From assembly GCA_964557565.1 (NCBI GenBank), contig CAZLAH010000002.1:1-60929 (forward strand): a DNA stretch of 60,929 bases, in the 5' to 3' direction. The translations under genes were made by a program, and so were the position numbers. This document shows positions 15,496-24,668 of this stretch, in pieces (the first letter of the stretch is position 1; each line of letters starts with the position of its first letter). Below the pieces are notes generated by a model. That model was not told the DNA's origin, did not search any database, and saw only the letters and a program-made list of their open reading frames with translations. Source of the DNA: UBA5232 sp964557565 (GTDB lineage: Bacteria > Patescibacteriota > Dojkabacteria > SC72).

Positions 15496-16881
15496 TTTAA
15501 CTACTTCTCTATGCTCTGGAATATATATTTGATTATCTATCTCCTCACTTAAATTCTGTGCAAATTCCTTAATTATTTCCTCATCACCATGTACTAAAAA
15601 GATCTTTTTAGGCGTATGACCAAAACTTCTTAACCAATACCTTATATCTCTCTGATCTCCATGCCCAGAGAATCCTCCAAGAGTATGTACCTTTGCTTTG
15701 TTTTCATACTCCTCCCCCATTATTCGAAGAATCTTCTCTCCATCTACTATTCTTCTTCCCAATGTACCATGTACTTGGTAACCTACAATAACTACATGAG
15801 TAGAAGGATCTTCAATGTTATTTTTGAGATGATGCAGTATTCTTCCTCCAGTACACATACCACTTCCTGCAATAATGACGACCCCTTTTTTACCAGCCAA
15901 TCTCTTAGATTCATCAGAACTTTCTACTTTATGTAAATCCTGGAAATCAAAAGGATCATCTCCTTTCTTAAGAAGTCTTTTAGCATCTTCATCGTAAAAA
16001 TCAGGATACTGTCTAAACACTTCTGTAGCCTTTGAAGCCATTGGACTATCTAGATATACAGGAACTGTAGGCATCAATCTGTTTTCCAAAAATATGTTTA
16101 TCTCATACAAAATCTCTTGTGTCCTCTCAATTGCAAATGATGGTATCAATACATTTCCACCCTCCCTTTGAGCTGCCTGTAGTATCCCTAGAAGCTCCAA
16201 TACTGTATCATCCCTGTCTTTGTGTATTCTGTTTCCATATGTAGACTCACAGATTACATAGTCAGCTTCACGGATGAGATCTGGGTCACAAACTATTCTC
16301 GCACCAGGTTGCCCTAGGTCTCCAGAGAAAACAAATTTTCTTGTTCTTCCAGCTTCATTTGTTACCCATATTTCAAATATCGCAGAACCAAGTATATGAC
16401 CTGCATCTCTCATTCTAAATTCACATCCTTTCGCAATGTTTACAGAATTACCATATGGATATACTTCAAAGAATCTCATTGAATCTTCTACGTCTTGTTC
16501 AGTAAAAAGAGCCTTTCGAGCAGGTTTACCATCATTTTTAGGATTAGCTTCCCATCTCTTTGCTTCTTCCTCTTGTAAATTTGCGGAATCAAGAAGGATA
16601 ATCTTCGCTAGATCCCTAGTAGGTTGAGTCGTTACAATCCTTCCCTTAAATCCCTGTTTAACAAGAACAGGGATTCTTCCAGAGTGATCAAAGTGTGCAT
16701 GTGTAAGAAATACATAGTCCAATTCCGCAGGATCAAATGGAAAGGATTCATAGTTTCGGTCTTCTAACTCATCATCTCCTTGGAAAGCTCCACAATCAAC
16801 TAAAAACTTAAGGCTTTCTGTTTCTACATAGAAACACGATCCTGTAACTGTTTTAGATGCTCCTAGAAATTGTATATTCAT
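15496..16881 (-). CDS. Metallo-beta-lactamase / beta-CASP ribonuclease (stop in gap)
   Basis: An RNase of the CPSF73-like branch found in bacteria and archaea. The N-terminal metallo-beta-lactamase fold carries HAHFDHSG (61-68, two metal ions), and later motifs include DAGHILGSA, SGDLG and ESTYGNR. The beta-CASP insert spans the middle (SFAIERTQEIL, SGMCTGGRI), and the C-terminal metallo motif is GGFSGHGDQ. About 462 residues are visible, near the normal family length, so only the extreme C-terminus is hidden in the N run. It probably processes RNA. Confidence 0.9.
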
Positions 16882-16951
16882 TTAGGCAGTAGTTTAAGTA
16901 AATATGTATATATAATATGATAGATGAGGGCTACAAAACAACCCTCCCAAA

Positions 16952-18034
16952 TTATATCTTAGCTAATTCCTTTGCTTTTCCTAACAGTTTCTCTTTAGAA
17001 TTAAGCATAGGATCATCAACAACCAAATCAAGCAACTCCTTTAACAAGACACCAATTATTGGCCCCCGTTCTAACCCCAAAGATACTAAATCTTCCCCTG
17101 TTATTTTCAAATCAGTAACCTTCAATGCCATATCCTGCATCCTAACTTCAGATATTCTTTTCTGTAACAAAGTTATCTCTTCCGGTTTAAAAGCAGTAGA
17201 AGGATTAGACTGTGCATCTGCCATCCTTAATTTAAAAAGATCCTCAATGTTCTCTTCCCCTACTCTTTGTATAAATCTTCTAACTGCAGAATCAGACCAC
17301 TCATGCATCTGAATATTTTCTTTCTCCTCCTCTGTCATATCATCTTTAACATGAGGATAGTAGAACATATGGTTTTTTACCAATATCTTCACCCTCTGTA
17401 TTTCTGACTGTGGAAATTTCATTCTCTTCATTATCTCCTCTGCCATCTCTGCCCCAGCAGAATCGTGGCCATAGAAATGACCATTACCCATATCTGTTCT
17501 TGGTTTTGCTATATCATGTAAAAGAGCTGCAAGTTTTACAGAGTCATGAGCTACATCACATGTCTTAAGTGAATGCCAATANNNNNNNNNNNNNNNNNNN
17601 NNNNNNNNNNNNNNNNNNNNNNNNNNNNNNNNNNNNNNNNNNNNNNNNNNNNNNNNNNNNNNNNNNNNNNNNNNNNNNNNNCTTCCAAGATCCTTGTCTA
17701 TTTCCTGTACAAACTTAACATTTGAAGGCCATCTACCATCCACATATCCTGATTCACTCCTGTATGTAGTAACCTGAACCTCATGTGTTTCTCCTTTCGC
17801 ATCCTGCACTAATGCCATTACTGTACCAAACTTAGCCCCTGTTGAAACTGCTTTTGGAAAAAGATTTAGCATCTCATCCGGCAGAGCATTTGATGCTAAA
17901 TCATAGTCATGTGGCTCCTTCCCTATAACAACATCCCTCAAAGCGCCACCTACTAGGTAGCATTCAAAACCCTCTTTAACAAGGATTCTCGCTACTTTTT
18001 GTACATATTCCGGTACTTTTATTGTAATCTTCAT
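16952..18034 (-). CDS. cca: CCA-adding tRNA nucleotidyltransferase (contains assembly gap)
   Basis: This enzyme adds or repairs the CCA end of tRNAs. The N-terminal nucleotidyltransferase domain has CYLVGGALRDVVIGKEPHDYDL with the catalytic Asp pair, and the C-terminal part has the HD domain LAALLHDIAKP and the tail LLGKAKELAK. Bases 17582-17681 are N. The RRDFTINA motif and the head/neck region, about 100 or more residues, should fall there, so the real gap is longer than drawn. It starts with ATG behind AAGGAGG and overlaps the upstream LPKTG gene by 59 bases. At least three tRNAs in this window encode their own CCA. Confidence 0.93.
   Translation of the reverse strand: MKITIKVPEYVQKVARILVKEGFECYLVGGALRDVVIGKEPHDYDLASNALPDEMLNLFPKAVSTGAKFGTVMALVQDAKGETHEVQVTTYRSESGYVDGRWPSNVKFVQEIDKDLGXXXXXXXXXXXXXXXXXXXXXXXXXXXXXXXXXXYWHSLKTCDVAHDSVKLAALLHDIAKPRTDMGNGHFYGHDSAGAEMAEEIMKRMKFPQSEIQRVKILVKNHMFYYPHVKDDMTEEEKENIQMHEWSDSAVRRFIQRVGEENIEDLFKLRMADAQSNPSTAFKPEEITLLQKRISEVRMQDMALKVTDLKITGEDLVSLGLERGPIIGVLLKELLDLVVDDPMLNSKEKLLGKAKELAKI
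17582..17681. other. Assembly gap of 100 N
   Basis: A placeholder-size gap inside cca, falling between the nucleotidyltransferase core and the HD domain. Confidence 0.99.
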
Positions 18035-19214
18035 AATTCCTCCTTACCTTTAAGAAAGCATACCAAAGAAACAAATCAACAACAAGAAATACCAAAAGTG
18101 CAACTCTTCCCTTTCCTGTTTTAGGAAGCTCTTTTAGCTCATTTGATATACCCAGTATCTCACCTTCGAATTCTTCAGGATCATCATTCTTCACCAAAAC
18201 TTTTTCTTCTTCGACATTCTCCCTTTCAAATACAATACGAGGAGAATATACAGTATATGGTGTTCTAGTTACACAAAAACTATCCTGGGTAGGCTGAATA
18301 TATGCCCCATTAATCCACCCTCCATCCTCTCTGTATGCCATTACAGATACAGCATTTACCTGTGTCCAACTGTAATAGTTTGTCCCTTGTACTGCACATT
18401 CCGTTTTAATATTTGGGTTAAATATTTTGTAAAAGCCCAAGTCAAGCACCAACTCATTTTGCCATTGGTTTTCAATTGAATAGCTCAAGATAACTTCCTC
18501 AAAAGGTAATATATTGAAAGTAGACAAATATGTATTATGTTCATATGTTATTCCGTTTAAATATTCGGACGAATTGTTATCTATCCATACCTTTAGATCT
18601 AGAAAACCACCATTTTCAGATATCGTAAAATGATCTACATTTAATGGATCCTTTACAATCATCTCATCAATCTTGTAAGTACCTGTTTCTCCACTTAGTA
18701 CTAAACCTGTACCTGCATAATCCTTCATATTTCCGTCTCTTACTAAATTGTTCCCATTAAAGAGAGTTGTAATACTTTTGGGAATTGGATTCCCATTTGG
18801 GAAAGAAACTAGATTTGCGAGATTCCCTTGATTGAGATCATTTCTACTAAAAGGAATAGCTATTTGAGAAATATTTACATGATGATTCGTGGAATTAAGA
18901 TAGTAATACAAAATATCTATCCTTGTTCCTGGAGGAGCTACTACCCTATCTGCTACCATTGGTATCCTTCTCATACCAGCAAAATCTGTTAAAGAAGAAA
19001 GAGTTTGATGGTCTAGAAAATTAGTTGTAACTTCACCTAGAACAGAACTCTCTTTATACTCTATACATTCAGCCTCACTACAATTCCCTGGGAATTCTTC
19101 CACATTAAAAGATATCGTTTGGAAATACTGATTATTTACGTTATCACCCACGAAATCATCTGCAAAAGTTGGAGTTGCAGAGAGAAACAAAAAAAGAAAA
19201 GTTAGAAAAAGCAT
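17976..19214 (-). CDS. LPXTG-type surface protein
   Basis: A 412-residue exported protein with a signal peptide (about 1-18, ending ATPTFA), a beta-rich extracellular region without recognised domain, and a sorting signal near the end: ELPKTG, a hydrophobic helix (VALLVFLVVDLFLWYAFL) and a basic tail (KVRRNYEDYNK). LPKTG fits the sortase recognition motif LPXTG, so it may be covalently attached to the wall. The tail is longer than usual because the gene runs 59 bases into cca. No sortase gene is in the window. A 10-bp inverted repeat precedes the start. Confidence 0.75.
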   Translation of the reverse strand: MLFLTFLFLFLSATPTFADDFVGDNVNNQYFQTISFNVEEFPGNCSEAECIEYKESSVLGEVTTNFLDHQTLSSLTDFAGMRRIPMVADRVVAPPGTRIDILYYYLNSTNHHVNISQIAIPFSRNDLNQGNLANLVSFPNGNPIPKSITTLFNGNNLVRDGNMKDYAGTGLVLSGETGTYKIDEMIVKDPLNVDHFTISENGGFLDLKVWIDNNSSEYLNGITYEHNTYLSTFNILPFEEVILSYSIENQWQNELVLDLGFYKIFNPNIKTECAVQGTNYYSWTQVNAVSVMAYREDGGWINGAYIQPTQDSFCVTRTPYTVYSPRIVFERENVEEEKVLVKNDDPEEFEGEILGISNELKELPKTGKGRVALLVFLVVDLFLWYAFLKVRRNYEDYNKSTGICTKSSENPC

Positions 19215-19218
19215 ATGT

Positions 19219-19245
19219 ATATTCCTAAGAATTTATTAGGAATAT
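19219..19245 (-). promoter_or_regulatory. Inverted repeat before the LPKTG gene
   Basis: Perfect 10-bp arms (ATATTCCTAA at 19219-19228 and its complement at 19236-19245) with a 7-base spacer end four bases before the start codon triplet. A TAGAAT box lies just upstream on the minus strand. It could be an operator or a leader hairpin. Confidence 0.5.
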
Positions 19246-19271
19246 TTTATTCTAGCGACATTAAATACCTA

Positions 19272-20867
19272 TTAATTCTTCCCTTTTATCCTAACTTTCT
19301 CCGTAACATAGAAATTCCTTTTAAAAGCCTGAACTCCAAACATCATCTCCGTGATTGCTTGTAAATATGGTATGAAAGAGAAAGTAAGCATATTTACTGT
19401 AATTAAATATGTTTCCAAGAAATCCAAAATATGCCTCCACCATTTCCAAGCCTTTGGCACTGGCGTTATTGCTCTACGATATATTACAATAGCAATATTT
19501 GAAAGCATTACCAATGTAAACACATAGCTCAAAATCCTTGGTAGATTATATGAAAATACTGAGTATTGATATTCAGGATTTAACCATCCCATTATATTTA
19601 GACCAAATGTAAGAACAAAAACAACTGTAAGGAACCAAAGATATTCAAACATCATCTTCAACATGTACAGTTTTCTGTATGCGGGGAAATCTTTCTTGTC
19701 ATCAGCTAGCACTGCTAGAGATATGGGGAAATTGATGATACCCCATCCCCACCTATACTGTTGCTTCCAAAAAGAGACATGAGACTTCACGAAGGTTTCA
19801 TTCTCAACCGCATCATTATATGTAGGTGTATACACCTCCTGATTCTTAAATGTACCTTTACTTCTCAATATTGAATTCCAGTAGAAAGCAGTATCATCAT
19901 TTGGGATTTCAGGATCCCAAAATTCTATATCTTCCAATGATTTTAGGTTTACAATATATGAAGAAAACGTATCCCTTGTATATATCTTCTCTTCCGAAAA
20001 AGGTACTTTCAAATACCTGTCAAAAACCCACATATGCATAACTACAAGGGTAAGCATGTGAGATTGCGTCCTTATCATCGGAGGTACATTCCAGATATTG
20101 TTGTTAAATGAATGAACGGCAGAAGCATAGAAAGTATGCTCTGGATCCTCTATCGTAAGATACTTGTATGCCACTGCAGAGAGATACTTATAATGAGGTC
20201 TTAAATCGGAGTCACAAGTAATTAAAAGATAGTTACTGTAATCAATTCCATCCTTCTTTAAGTCTGCCACAAAATGCCTCGCGGCCCAATTAATGTTAGC
20301 ACCCTTAACACCGGCTACCTCCCCCTCAATACCACCAGGATGAATGTAATACCTCATACTTCCAAATTTACTGCCATACTTCTCTTCAAGCTTCTTAAAG
20401 TTCTCTATTTGCAAATCTTTCTTCTTCTCCTCCATTGCGACCACTACATCTATTTTCTCAGCCCCTATATCACTCTTGACCCATGCCTCAAAAGAAGGTT
20501 CCAATATCTCCAAACTCTCTGCATATACAGGACAAAGATATACAAATCTAAGAGATTTCTCTTTCTCAGAGTTTAACTCTTTAATCTTCTTCAACCAATC
20601 CTCCCTTATATAGTAATTCATCCTTCTAATACCTAAGTATCCCCCTACTACCAACTTAATAGTTCTGTAAAACCAATAACCAACTAAAAACGATATATAT
20701 ACAACCAATGCGGTATTTAGCTTAAACAAAGCAAAAATCACAGGAAGTAGAAGAAGGGTCCACACAAAAAAGCCTGGAAGAATTTCAAAAAATCTTCTTT
20801 GATATCTTGGCATTTTTGCTGGAAAGCCTCCATCTCTGTCTTGTGGTTTAAATGAATTTTCTACCAT
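19272..20867 (-). CDS. Processive family 2 glycosyltransferase, membrane-bound
   Basis: A polysaccharide-synthase-like enzyme that transfers sugars from nucleotide donors and probably extrudes the product. It has two N-terminal membrane helices (about 30-70), a cytosolic GT-A domain with DSD (219-221, metal and donor binding), the acid NDDTAF (323-328), the acceptor motif QQYRWGWG (369-376, QxxRW class) and several C-terminal membrane helices. The 531-residue layout resembles cellulose- or hyaluronan-synthase-type proteins. The sugar and product are unknown. It is followed by the surface-protein gene, so a joint envelope role is plausible. Confidence 0.87.
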   Translation of the reverse strand: MVENSFKPQDRDGGFPAKMPRYQRRFFEILPGFFVWTLLLLPVIFALFKLNTALVVYISFLVGYWFYRTIKLVVGGYLGIRRMNYYIREDWLKKIKELNSEKEKSLRFVYLCPVYAESLEILEPSFEAWVKSDIGAEKIDVVVAMEEKKKDLQIENFKKLEEKYGSKFGSMRYYIHPGGIEGEVAGVKGANINWAARHFVADLKKDGIDYSNYLLITCDSDLRPHYKYLSAVAYKYLTIEDPEHTFYASAVHSFNNNIWNVPPMIRTQSHMLTLVVMHMWVFDRYLKVPFSEEKIYTRDTFSSYIVNLKSLEDIEFWDPEIPNDDTAFYWNSILRSKGTFKNQEVYTPTYNDAVENETFVKSHVSFWKQQYRWGWGIINFPISLAVLADDKKDFPAYRKLYMLKMMFEYLWFLTVVFVLTFGLNIMGWLNPEYQYSVFSYNLPRILSYVFTLVMLSNIAIVIYRRAITPVPKAWKWWRHILDFLETYLITVNMLTFSFIPYLQAITEMMFGVQAFKRNFYVTEKVRIKGKN

Positions 20868-20911
20868 GGTTTTGTATTCTACTCTAAAAAATATATTATT
20901 TCTATTTTACT

Positions 20912-21841
20912 CTAAAGGTATTTTAGGCTCCCTTTAACTGATTGGATCGTATCATATCCCTTTTTCTTTAGAATACTTTTTAATTCTCCATCTATCCTTT
21001 TGAAACACTTGCAACCTTCTTTCTCAAAGACAGTACCTACTTGAACAGCATCAGCACCCGCCAGAAGAAATTCAAAAGCATCAGAACCTGTATTTATACC
21101 TCCTACTCCAAATATGGAGACTCTTCCTTCAAGTAATTCGTAAAAGGTTCTTACATTAGCAAGAGCTACCGGTTTTATATATTCACCAGAAAGTCCTCCG
21201 AAACCTTTCTTAGGTTTAATTATTGTAGATTCTTTTTCAGGATCAATGACCAAGGTATTACCAATTGAATTAATACAAGTTATGAATTTAATATCATATT
21301 TAAGTATTAATTCGGCCATTTGTTTTTGAAAAGAAAGATCATTGTATGGGGGTAATTTCAAGCCTAATGGTTTCTTTCCTAAACCTTTAATTGCAGAGAG
21401 TATCTTTTCACTTTGTTCAAAATCATATGCAACTTGCGGCTTACCTTCAATATTTGGGCAACTAAGATTAACCTCAATTAAATCGACATCACTTCCTTGG
21501 AATCCTTTTACCATCTCTACATAATCATCAAGAGAAAGACCGGAGACACTTGCAATTACTGGCTTTGAGTATTTCTTCAACTCTTTACCAAATTTTAAGT
21601 ATTCTTTGTAACCAAGGTTTGGCAAACCCATCGATTGAATCGCGCCATGTGGTAAACGAACGTATCTAGGCTCGGGATTTCCTTCTCTTGGCTCAATTGT
21701 ACAAGACTTCATCATTATTGCAGAGGATTTAGACTCCCCTAAAGCCCGCAATTCTTCCAAGGAAGCATCAAGAGGACCAGATGCATTACATATATATGAA
21801 TCAAATTTAACTCCTGCTACTTGTGTACTAGTTCTACTCAT
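20912..21841 (-). CDS. pyrD: Dihydroorotate dehydrogenase, class 1A type
   Basis: A flavoprotein of pyrimidine synthesis that oxidises dihydroorotate to orotate. At 309 residues it follows the class 1A pattern: NASGPLD near the start, MKSCTIEPREGNPEPRY, NSMGLPN-like QSMGLPNLG, the catalytic loop with VNLSCPNIEGKPQ (Cys base), KLPPY, SIGNTLVIDPE and the FMN-binding GVGGINTG. Class 1A enzymes are soluble and use fumarate. No other pyrimidine genes are adjacent. Confidence 0.93.
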   Translation of the reverse strand: MSRTSTQVAGVKFDSYICNASGPLDASLEELRALGESKSSAIMMKSCTIEPREGNPEPRYVRLPHGAIQSMGLPNLGYKEYLKFGKELKKYSKPVIASVSGLSLDDYVEMVKGFQGSDVDLIEVNLSCPNIEGKPQVAYDFEQSEKILSAIKGLGKKPLGLKLPPYNDLSFQKQMAELILKYDIKFITCINSIGNTLVIDPEKESTIIKPKKGFGGLSGEYIKPVALANVRTFYELLEGRVSIFGVGGINTGSDAFEFLLAGADAVQVGTVFEKEGCKCFKRIDGELKSILKKKGYDTIQSVKGSLKYL

Positions 21842-21847
21842 GTATTT

Positions 21848-22159
21848 CTATTTTAATATTTTGAATCCCTCAAGAACAAACAATACTCCTGTAATCAAAA
21901 CTGTTCCTCCAATTAATAATCCGGCCCAAATAAACGGTGTAAAGAAAAATGCGAAAAGAACTCCTAATCCAATGAAAAAACAACCACCTATTTTAGGCCA
22001 CTTCCAAGAACTAATAGCTATCGCTAAAACAATTAATGTAAGGACTAAATGAGAGACAGAATCCGCTAAATTAAAATCAGGATTAAAGCCTTCTATGATG
22101 AATATACCAAAGAACAGCACTACTAATATTGAAAGAAACCTTGAGATATTACGAACCAT
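21848..22159 (-). CDS. Small multi-pass membrane protein, function unknown
   Basis: A 103-residue hydrophobic protein with about four membrane helices (8-24, 36-53, 57-73 and 77-97) and no catalytic motif. Similar small four-helix proteins with the WRWPxIGG-like turn (here WKWPKIGG) are common in bacteria as uncharacterised families. It lies seven bases upstream of pyrD on the same strand, so they are probably co-transcribed. Confidence 0.7.
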   Translation of the reverse strand: MVRNISRFLSILVVLFFGIFIIEGFNPDFNLADSVSHLVLTLIVLAIAISSWKWPKIGGCFFIGLGVLFAFFFTPFIWAGLLIGGTVLITGVLFVLEGFKILK

Positions 22160-22218
22160 ATTTATATCCTTTCTGTATAAAATTAATTACACATTAATAG
22201 GATAGCACAAAATTGCTC

Positions 22219-22308
22219 TGGCGGAGAGGGAGGGATTCGAACCCTCGATACAGAAACCTGTATAACGGTTTTCAAGACCGTCTCATTCGACCACTCTGAC
22301 ACCTCTCC
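22219..22308 (-). tRNA. tRNA-Ser (anticodon TGA)
   Basis: A class II tRNA with 7-bp acceptor stem GGAGAGG/CCTCTCC, anticodon loop CTTGAAA (TGA), a long variable arm (TTATACAGGTTTCTGTAT region) and T-loop GTTCGAATCCC. The CCA end is encoded at 22219-22221. Confidence 0.96.
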
Positions 22309-22336
22309 AGACAAATGAGATTATACCAAATATACT

Positions 22337-23329
22337 CTAAACCTCATACTTACCCTCAAAAATATTCTTAACCACATCTTCTAAGCTAGGTTCAAGAATA
22401 TCCAAATCATCAACCTTGAACCTCTTCAATATTTTCATTGTAACATCACTAACCATCTCCCTTTCTACAGAAAGGACAGCCACATTACCTGAGATACTAA
22501 CCACCTCTCCAAATCCCAACAAATCCTTCTGAGATATATTATCTTTCAATACAAGATGTATACTCTTCTTTTTTACAAACTTCTTATTTAAATCCAATAT
22601 CTTCCCATCATATACAATCTTCCCCTTCTCTATCACTATACTCCTATTACACAAATCCTTAATATCTTCCATATTATGGCTAGTCAGTATAATTGTTGCC
22701 TTGTATCTCTTGTTATACTCTTTCAAAAAATCTCTCAACTTTTGTTGGGACACAACATCCAAACCAATTGTAGGTTCATCTAAAAAAAGAATCTCAGGAG
22801 TATGGATGAGAGATGCAACTAGTTCGCATTTCATTCTTTCTCCTAGAGAGAGTTTTCTAACTGGTGTTTTAATGATGTCACCCAAACTTAGAAGCTCAAC
22901 AATATTCCCAAGCACCTCTTTATACCTTTTGTCTTCAACTTGGTATATCTCTTTGTTTAAAAGGAATGTCTCCTCAGCTGGTAACTCCCACCACAACTGA
23001 CTTCTTTGGCCCATTACTAAAGATATCTTAGAAAGGTACTCATACTTTCTCGAACTAGGCTTGAAACCTGCAACACTTACTTCTCCTGAGTCAGGATACA
23101 AAAGTCCTGAAAGACACTTAAGTGTGGTTGTCTTCCCAGCACCATTTGGACCTATGAATGCAACAAACTCTTCTCTGAAAATATCAAAACTAATATCATC
23201 TACAGCTATTATTTCAGAAGACACCCCGTTAAAAAAAGATTTTACAGAAGATCCTAAGCCAGGATTGTCTTTTTTCTGAACTTTAAATTTCTTTACTAGG
23301 TTTCTTACTGTAATGATTTCTTTCTTCAT
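22337..23329 (-). CDS. ABC transporter ATP-binding protein (ABC-2 export type)
   Basis: An ATPase subunit with Walker A GPNGAGKTT, Q-loop in VMGQRSQLWWE, signature LSLGERMK, Walker B ILFLDEPTIGLD and a switch His in LTSHNMEDI. The 330-residue length with an extended N-terminus and a C-terminal extra domain fits the ABC-2 exporter group (NatA- or YadG-like). Such proteins work with a separate membrane permease, none of which is adjacent, so the partner is unknown. Confidence 0.9.
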   Translation of the reverse strand: MKKEIITVRNLVKKFKVQKKDNPGLGSSVKSFFNGVSSEIIAVDDISFDIFREEFVAFIGPNGAGKTTTLKCLSGLLYPDSGEVSVAGFKPSSRKYEYLSKISLVMGQRSQLWWELPAEETFLLNKEIYQVEDKRYKEVLGNIVELLSLGDIIKTPVRKLSLGERMKCELVASLIHTPEILFLDEPTIGLDVVSQQKLRDFLKEYNKRYKATIILTSHNMEDIKDLCNRSIVIEKGKIVYDGKILDLNKKFVKKKSIHLVLKDNISQKDLLGFGEVVSISGNVAVLSVEREMVSDVTMKILKRFKVDDLDILEPSLEDVVKNIFEGKYEV

Positions 23330-23334
23330 ACAAA

Positions 23335-23364
23335 TTGACTAAGCTATATACTTTACAATATCAT
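23335..23364 (+). promoter_or_regulatory. Promoter of a leaderless transcript before 23371
   Basis: TTGACT (23335-23340), an 18-base spacer and TATCAT (23359-23364). The -10 box ends six bases before the ATG at 23371, so the start codon is predicted at +1. The TTG of the -35 box also opens a longer in-frame ORF, which I reject. Confidence 0.7.
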
Positions 23365-23370
23365 GAGTAT

Positions 23371-24576
23371 ATGAAATCTGCCAAAATATTAATAGTAAGT
23401 ATATATACATTTTCAATATTACTAAGTACCACTAGGGTATTAGCGAACGATCTTGATTCTACAAATTACAAACTTGTAGGAGTAACCACTACTGCAGGAG
23501 GTGGATTAGGAGACTCCTCAGGATACAGTTTGATCTCAACTACAGGCGATATATCTGCGAATCCAAGAATATATTCTTCTAATTACAGATTGAATCAAGA
23601 TCCTTCTGCGAATTTTGTTGCCGCTCAACCAAATGTTCAGTGTTTTGAAACTGATACGGACGGAACTACATATTGCAATTCTGGTCCTACAGAATTACTG
23701 GAGGGAGGAATGGTTGCAATTTGCGGTCCAAGTGGTTGCTATGACAAAGCAAGATTTGAGATAGAACCTTTCTCAAACCCGGAAGACACTCTTTACAGCA
23801 TTCAGGTTTCAATAGATGGGTTTTCTACAGATACAAAATGTATAGATGGTTCAACATTCAGACCAAAAGATTTAGCATCATGCACAATAAATGATTTTAG
23901 AACAGAGGAGTATTGGGAGGATGAGGTTTTTAATATACAAGGTCTTCAGCCAAATACTCAGTACAGCATAAAGATAACTGCTTTACATGGGGATTTTACA
24001 CAGTCTGACTTCAGCAGTATTGCAACAGCAACTACTGCAGAGGGAAGTATCGAATTTGATATTGATATTGCAGATAGTACTGGTGTATCAACAGAGACAT
24101 CAGCACCCTATTCTATTGCATTTACAGGAGAAAAGGAGTTAATTGCAGGAGCATCAGCCACTACTGCCTCGGATCTAATTTGGTTAGATGTAATTAGTAG
24201 TTCCTCCGGAGGTTTCGCTATCATACAATTTGGGAAAAATGGAGGGTTATACAGTCCTACTACAACACAAACAATTCTTTCAACAAATATTGATTTAGAT
24301 ACCCCAATGACAGAGGGTTTCGGTTTACAAAGTTTCTATACAGACACAGAAGAGATATCTTCGTATTACGGTAATATATCAGCAACTACAAATTATGCTG
24401 GTTCTTTGAATATAGTAGGAGAAGTGGCAACATCAGGTAGAAAAATTTATGAAGGAGATGGTCCTGTCAAAGGAGGAAGAATGGGAATATATCTTAAAGC
24501 AAAAGCTGATGTAGAAAAAACTCCAGCGTCAGATTATACAGAAGAAATCTATTTCATTTTAGTACCATTATATTAA
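23371..24576 (+). CDS. Exported protein with fibronectin-like region
   Basis: A 401-residue secreted or surface protein of unknown function. It has a signal peptide (MKSAKILIVSIYTFSILL... to about residue 25), a segment with Cys pairs (CFETDTDGTTYC), a Fn3-like stretch (LYSIQVSIDGFSTDTKC to LQPNTQYSIKITALHGDF) and a beta-rich Ser/Thr-rich C-terminal domain. It is the first of four exported proteins on this strand. The ATG at 23371 is used because the promoter overlaps the earlier TTG. Confidence 0.72.
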   Translation: MKSAKILIVSIYTFSILLSTTRVLANDLDSTNYKLVGVTTTAGGGLGDSSGYSLISTTGDISANPRIYSSNYRLNQDPSANFVAAQPNVQCFETDTDGTTYCNSGPTELLEGGMVAICGPSGCYDKARFEIEPFSNPEDTLYSIQVSIDGFSTDTKCIDGSTFRPKDLASCTINDFRTEEYWEDEVFNIQGLQPNTQYSIKITALHGDFTQSDFSSIATATTAEGSIEFDIDIADSTGVSTETSAPYSIAFTGEKELIAGASATTASDLIWLDVISSSSGGFAIIQFGKNGGLYSPTTTQTILSTNIDLDTPMTEGFGLQSFYTDTEEISSYYGNISATTNYAGSLNIVGEVATSGRKIYEGDGPVKGGRMGIYLKAKADVEKTPASDYTEEIYFILVPLY

Positions 24577-24592
24577 GAAAATCTTTTCTCTA

Positions 24593-24621
24593 TTGACATT
24601 CTCTACCTATTTTATTATGTT
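24593..24621 (+). promoter_or_regulatory. Promoter of the 24669 surface operon
   Basis: TTGACA (24593-24598), 17 bases, TATGTT (24616-24621). The predicted 5' leader is about 40 bases and contains no clear Shine-Dalgarno site. Confidence 0.65.
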
Positions 24622-24668
24622 TTATACATACTTATTACGTATATTAAATATAGCTGTCCCGTATTAAT

